Origin: Faecousia sp.
GTDB lineage: Bacteria; Bacillota; Clostridia; Oscillospirales; Oscillospiraceae
Assembly: GCA_029258495.1 (NCBI GenBank)
Contig: JARHYV010000127.1
Span: 1 to 9,022, forward strand
DNA: 9,022 bases
Direction: 5' to 3'
Under the pieces are notes generated by a model that was not told the DNA's origin, searched no databases, and saw nothing but the letters and a program-made list of their open reading frames with translations. This document shows positions 5,776-9,022 of the stretch, in pieces. Every line of letters starts with the position of its first letter. Within the stretch, counting starts at the first letter, position 1. The translations under genes were made by a program, and so were the position numbers.

Positions 5776-6924
5776 ATGGAAAAAAGACTATTTACCTCTG
5801 AGTGTGTTACAAACGGTCATCCGGACAAGGTGGCAGATACCGTATCGGATGCAATTCTGGATGCCTGTCTTGCGCAGGATCCTGCATCCCGGGTGGCATG
5901 TGAAACCATGGTCACAACGGATCTGTGTGTGATTTGCGGTGAGATCACCACAAAAGCAGTCGTGGATTATGAGAAGGTTGCCAGAGAGGCAATCCGCCGG
6001 ATCGGTTACACCCATGATGGAGATGGATTTCATGCGGATACCTGCGAAGTGATCTGCAAGATCCATACGCAGTCGGCAGATATTGCACTGGGAACCAATG
6101 ATGAAGTGGGCGGCGCCGGCGATCAGGGTATGATGTTTGGCGGTGCCTGCAGCGAAACGCCTGAGCTGATGCCGCTGCCGGCGGCGATCTCCCGGGCATT
6201 GGTCAACAGGCTGACTGCCTGCATTGCACAAAATCCGGAGCTCCGCCCAGACGGCAAGACCCAGACATCCGTGGAGTATGATGAAAATGATAAGGTCGTG
6301 GGAATCGATACGGTGGTCGTATCCGTTCAGCACAGCTCCAATTTCCCGGTGGAGCAGCTGCGTACCTATATCCGCGAAACCGTTATTGCGCCGGTTCTGG
6401 CGGATTATGGGTTTGATATCAATGCAGTGCCCCATATTTACATCAATCCCACCGGCAATTTTGTAATCGGCGGGCCCAACGGGGATACGGGTCTGACGGG
6501 ACGCAAGATTATTGTTGACACATACGGCGGATATTTCTCTCACGGCGGCGGCGCATTTTCCGGCAAGGATCCCACAAAGGTGGATCGCAGTGCGGCTTAT
6601 ATGGCAAGATATATGGCAAAGAATCTGGTGGCTGCCGGTCTGGCGGAAAAGGTTCAGGTGCAGCTTGCTTATGCCATCGGTGTGGCAGAGCCTGTTTCCG
6701 TGCGTGTTGACAGCTTTGGGACAGGCACTGTCAGCGAAGAGAAAATGACGCAGATTCTGAGAAAGACCTGTGATCTGACTCCTGCCGGCATTATCCGGAA
6801 ATTGGAGCTGCGGAATCCCATCTATTGTGCGACTGCGATGCATGGGCATTTTGGCGTGGGAGATCACGCATGGGAACGTATGGATCTGGCAGAAGAGCTG
6901 AAAAAACTGGCAAAAACGATCTGA
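5776..6924 (+). CDS. metK: S-adenosylmethionine synthetase (methionine adenosyltransferase)
   Basis: Cytosolic enzyme making SAM from ATP and methionine with release of phosphate and pyrophosphate, using Mg and K ions. It usually works as a tetramer. The 382-residue product has the usual family length. Motifs are GHPDK (14-18, ATP site), GAGDQG (113-118), PDGKTQ (158-163), GGPNGDTGLTGRK (232-244) and the glycine-rich GGGAFSGKD (257-265). ATG 5776 is chosen because AGAAAGGA ends 6 bases before it and the protein starts at the conserved TSECVTNGHPDK region. The frame open from 5674 runs through the riboswitch and is not coding. One deviation: after GAGDQG the usual aromatic or His residue of the MFGYA motif is Gly (MFGGA, 120-124). 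Expression is expected to be controlled by the upstream SAM-I riboswitch. Confidence 0.98.
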   Translation: MEKRLFTSECVTNGHPDKVADTVSDAILDACLAQDPASRVACETMVTTDLCVICGEITTKAVVDYEKVAREAIRRIGYTHDGDGFHADTCEVICKIHTQSADIALGTNDEVGGAGDQGMMFGGACSETPELMPLPAAISRALVNRLTACIAQNPELRPDGKTQTSVEYDENDKVVGIDTVVVSVQHSSNFPVEQLRTYIRETVIAPVLADYGFDINAVPHIYINPTGNFVIGGPNGDTGLTGRKIIVDTYGGYFSHGGGAFSGKDPTKVDRSAAYMARYMAKNLVAAGLAEKVQVQLAYAIGVAEPVSVRVDSFGTGTVSEEKMTQILRKTCDLTPAGIIRKLELRNPIYCATAMHGHFGVGDHAWERMDLAEELKKLAKTI

Positions 6925-6972
6925 TCCGGAAGGAGAACGGTGAAAGATACGCCTCATAAGGAAGTTTCTTAA

Positions 6973-7009
6973 AATCATAACCACCACTTCAGTGGTGGTT
7001 ATGATTATT
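6973..7009. terminator. Long perfect hairpin between metK and the convergent gene, probable two-way terminator
   Basis: AATCATAACCACCAC (6973-6987) and GTGGTGGTTATGATT (6992-7006) form a perfect 15-bp stem with a TTCA tetraloop. The following T-run is weak on the plus strand (ATTATTC) and only TTTT on the minus strand. It lies 48 bases after the metK stop and about 80 bases after the end of the convergent gene. It most likely ends both transcripts, but the very long stem with poor T-tracts also resembles the dispersed palindromic units associated with IS200/IS605 elements. Confidence 0.6.
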
Positions 7010-7089
7010 CACTTTCTGGGAGTATAAAGAGCATGCTCGCAAGCTCATGCAGACATTTGCGCTCCTCCTGAAATGATGTGCAGGATTTC

Positions 7090-7566
7090 TTATGCCCATT
7101 GCTGCTGCTCTTTCGTATGGCATCGAATTTCCTGATCTCCAATCATATTGTATATGGTCAGATCACCGAAAAAATTCTTGAGATGAATCAGCATTCCACT
7201 GGCGGTGTTTCCGTCCTTCGTGGGGATCGGATCATCAAATTCCAGTATCAATTCCCATGTGAAATCACCTTCGCTCCACCGATGCATCTTAGTGCCGGCT
7301 GGGAACATGTTCTTCAGGGATTTTCTGAATTCCTGATGCTGGATTTGCTCCATGAGGAGGTCAAATTCTTCGCTTCCGGATGGGAATGCAATTCGAATCA
7401 GCTCTCCCGTTTTGTCAACGGAATAATATGCTATGATATTTTTACATGAGGTAAGCTCGATTTCCGGGCATAATTGAGTCAGCGTCACAGGGCGTTTATA
7501 AATCGTACCGGCCACCAGAGAGATCAGAACAAGCAGGGTTAAGATCAAGATTGACTTTTTCTTCAT
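7090..7566 (-). CDS. Membrane-anchored or secreted small protein of unknown function
   Basis: I do not recognise this 158-residue protein. It starts with a Lys-rich tip (MKKK) and one hydrophobic helix (about 5-22), consistent with a signal anchor or uncleaved export signal. There is no lipobox Cys, and no clear AxA cleavage site is seen. The rest is a soluble domain of about 135 residues, expected outside the cell. It has two Cys (33 and 41), an acidic segment LILEFDDPIPTKDG (106-119) and aromatic clusters (HRWSEGDFTW at 95-104; FFGDLTIY at 132-139). The ATG at 7566 has AAGAGG 8 bases upstream and a good promoter about 60 bp away. It is transcribed toward metK and away from nadE, with no functional hint from either neighbour. 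Confidence 0.8.
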   Translation of the reverse strand: MKKKSILILTLLVLISLVAGTIYKRPVTLTQLCPEIELTSCKNIIAYYSVDKTGELIRIAFPSGSEEFDLLMEQIQHQEFRKSLKNMFPAGTKMHRWSEGDFTWELILEFDDPIPTKDGNTASGMLIHLKNFFGDLTIYNMIGDQEIRCHTKEQQQWA

Positions 7567-7624
7567 TGTGCATGCCTCTTTTCTTTTGTTAAGAATACTT
7601 TGAGAGAACCATCACTTTTTTATT

Positions 7625-7653
7625 ATTATATCATGCATGCTTGAACTTGCAAA
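7625..7653 (-). promoter_or_regulatory. Probable promoter of the 158-residue protein gene
   Basis: On the minus strand TTTGCA (7653-7648) and a perfect TATAAT (7630-7625) are 17 bp apart. The expected start near 7618 leaves a leader of about 50 nt before the ATG. Confidence 0.6.
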
Positions 7654-7747
7654 CTATTTTGGTGGAGCACTACTTTTTTGAAAATAGATAGGGAAACTTC
7701 CGCAAAAGGCTCTGTGACTGCAAAGAGCTGTCCTCATTTCTTTTTTA

Positions 7748-7776
7748 TTGAAATTTTTTGCGAAAATTGGTATGAT
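7748..7776 (+). promoter_or_regulatory. Probable promoter of nadE
   Basis: TTGAAA (7748-7753) and TATGAT (7771-7776) are separated by 17 bp. The -10 is preceded by TG with one base between, an extended -10. The start is expected near 7783, about 23 nt before the nadE ATG. Between this and the opposing promoter (7654-7747) I see only AT-rich DNA and a weak dyad, GGCTCT...AGAGCT. Confidence 0.6.
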
Positions 7777-7805
7777 AATAAAAAAGATTTATCTGGAGGT
7801 AGTTT

Positions 7806-9022
7806 ATGCTCGATTTTATTCGGATCGCTTGTGCCGTTCCTCCGGTTCAAGTAGGAGATGTGAAAAAGAATACAGAGGATATCTGTGGATATATTGTAAA
7901 AGCAGACGAATCAAAGGCGGATGTACTGGTTCTGCCGGAACTGGCGCTTACGGGATATACCTGCGCGGATCTGTTCTTCCAATGGAACATGGAGCGGGCA
8001 GCGATGAATGGTCTACAGCAGATCATTCATTGCAGTAAGGATCATCCGCATTTGACGGTGACGGTGGGCATCGGGCTGACGATCTGCGGTCAGATGTACA
8101 ACTGCTGCGCGGTGATTTCCGGCGGAGTGCTCCGTGGGATCGTGCCGAAGACATTTATTCCCAATTATAATGAATTTTATGAGTACCGCTGGTTCTCTTC
8201 GTCATCGGATCTGACGGTAGATACGGTTTCGATGAAGGAGCTGGGGCTGGAAGGGGACTATCAGGTTCCCATCGGAAAAAATCTGATCTTCACCATTGGA
8301 GATGGCGCTAAGCTGGGTGCAGAGATCTGTGAGGATCTGTGGACTCCGCTGCCGCCCAGTACTCTGGCGTGCCTGAATGGTGCGGAAGTAATCGTGAACC
8401 TGTCGGCCTCCAATGAAACGGTTGGAAAGCGCGCTTACCGTCGGAGTCTGGTTCAAAATCAAAGCTCCCGCTGCAACTGCGTGTATGCTTACTGTTCTTC
8501 TGGCTCAACGGAATCCACTACGGATGTTGTGTTCTCCGGTCATAGTTTGATCACACAGGACGGGCATATCTTAAAGGAAAATGAAAAACTGATCGATACA
8601 GACTATATGATCGTTCAGGATGCAGACTTGGGGGCAATCCGAGCTGAGCGCAAGCGCAACAAGAGTGTTCGGGATTGTACGAGCGTCTACGGAGTGCTGA
8701 CACCAATGCGGTATGTAGATTGCGGCTGTGACCATCTGCGTTCTGACGGTACGCTGTATCATCTGGACAAGATGCCCTTTGTTCCGACGGAGCAGGGCGA
8801 TTGCCAGGAGCGGTGCATGGATATCTTCCAGATCCAGGTGAGCGGCTTGAAACGCCGTCTGGAGGCGATCGGATCCAATGCGGTGGTAGGTATTTCCGGC
8901 GGTCTGGATTCTACGCTTGCTCTGCTTGTGACAGTGGAGGCGATGCGTCAGCTAGGCAGACCGGCTACGGATGTTTACGGTGTGACGATGCCTTGCTTTG
9001 GCACCACGGATCGCACCTATCA
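7806..9022 (+). CDS. nadE: Glutamine-dependent NAD(+) synthetase, N-terminal 405 codons (runs off the window)
   Basis: Last step of NAD synthesis: nicotinate adenine dinucleotide is adenylated with ATP and amidated with ammonia released from glutamine. The N-terminal part is a nitrilase-type glutaminase domain with a Glu-Lys-Cys triad, visible as Glu45 (LPELALTG), Lys115 (VPKTFIPN) and Cys175 (AEICEDLW). The synthetase domain begins near residue 335 with the ATP-binding P-loop SGGLDST (364-370) and continues into TMPCFGTTDRTY (394-405) at the edge. Family members of this type are about 640 residues, so roughly 235 should lie to the right. I read the frame codon by codon from 7806 and found no stop. 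ATG 7806 is preceded by GGAGGT with a 5-nt gap. Because it carries its own glutaminase domain, it should draw on the glutamine made by an enzyme such as GlnN. Confidence 0.96.
   Translation, partial: MLDFIRIACAVPPVQVGDVKKNTEDICGYIVKADESKADVLVLPELALTGYTCADLFFQWNMERAAMNGLQQIIHCSKDHPHLTVTVGIGLTICGQMYNCCAVISGGVLRGIVPKTFIPNYNEFYEYRWFSSSSDLTVDTVSMKELGLEGDYQVPIGKNLIFTIGDGAKLGAEICEDLWTPLPPSTLACLNGAEVIVNLSASNETVGKRAYRRSLVQNQSSRCNCVYAYCSSGSTESTTDVVFSGHSLITQDGHILKENEKLIDTDYMIVQDADLGAIRAERKRNKSVRDCTSVYGVLTPMRYVDCGCDHLRSDGTLYHLDKMPFVPTEQGDCQERCMDIFQIQVSGLKRRLEAIGSNAVVGISGGLDSTLALLVTVEAMRQLGRPATDVYGVTMPCFGTTDRTY

Noticed and set aside
6940..6972. GTG-started 10-residue mini-frame (MKDTPHKEVS) after metK with AAGGAG upstream
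   Set aside because: It is too short to judge, has only a 4-base spacing, and ends at the base of the hairpin. Nothing in the sequence shows it is translated.
5788..6987. Minus-strand open frame of 399 codons opposite metK
   Set aside because: It is the antisense of an unmistakable metK, has composition atypical of a real protein, and would run through the terminator hairpin.
7709..7745. Possible terminator: GGCTCT...AGAGCT followed by a T-rich stretch
   Set aside because: The stem is only 5-6 bp, the T-run is about ten bases away, and no plus-strand gene ends before it.
7748..8038. Plus-strand 96-codon frame overlapping the start of nadE
   Set aside because: It begins inside the nadE promoter and is in another frame than nadE, whose triad and P-loop are complete.

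Overview
The window reads as ordinary chromosomal DNA from a low-to-mid GC Gram-positive anaerobe. The best fit is the class Clostridia, close to Ruminococcaceae/Oscillospirales. Reasons: strong AGGAGG-type ribosome binding sites, a type III glutamine synthetase, an S-box (SAM-I) riboswitch in front of metK, a stand-alone LUD-domain protein and a rhomboid-like membrane protein of a kind common in Firmicutes. This is inferred from gene types. No rRNA or other species marker is present.

Layout, left to right. Positions 1-131 are non-coding and hold two inverted repeats. A terminator (132-163) ends glnN, the type III glutamine synthetase, which lies on the minus strand (165-2249). A divergent promoter region of about 300 bp separates glnN from a plus-strand type Ic aspartate aminotransferase (2548-3840). 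A terminator follows, then a small LUD-domain protein (3919-4557). A strong two-way terminator (4559-4594) separates it from a minus-strand rhomboid-like membrane protein (4764-5459). The C-terminal zinc ribbon of that protein (4602-4763) is still in frame but is cut off by one TAA codon. A divergent region follows, in which a near-consensus promoter drives a SAM-I riboswitch, a terminator and metK (5776-6924). A long perfect hairpin (6973-7006) separates metK from a convergent minus-strand gene for a small membrane-anchored protein of unknown function (7090-7566). A last divergent promoter region leads to nadE, the glutamine-dependent NAD synthetase (7806 onward), which runs off the right edge after 405 codons.

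Functional thread: glnN makes glutamine, nadE consumes glutamine as its nitrogen donor, and the aminotransferase links glutamate with aspartate. metK makes SAM under feedback control by its own product. Each gene appears to be its own transcription unit with a recognisable promoter and/or terminator, and I see no multi-gene operon. No transposase, CRISPR array, tRNA, rRNA or phage gene is visible.

I found no clearly new biological system. The strongest oddity is the intact zinc-ribbon frame behind an in-frame stop. Next come the three-way base pairing in the metK leader and the mirrored promoter elements plus leader hairpin in the glnN/aminotransferase intergenic region.
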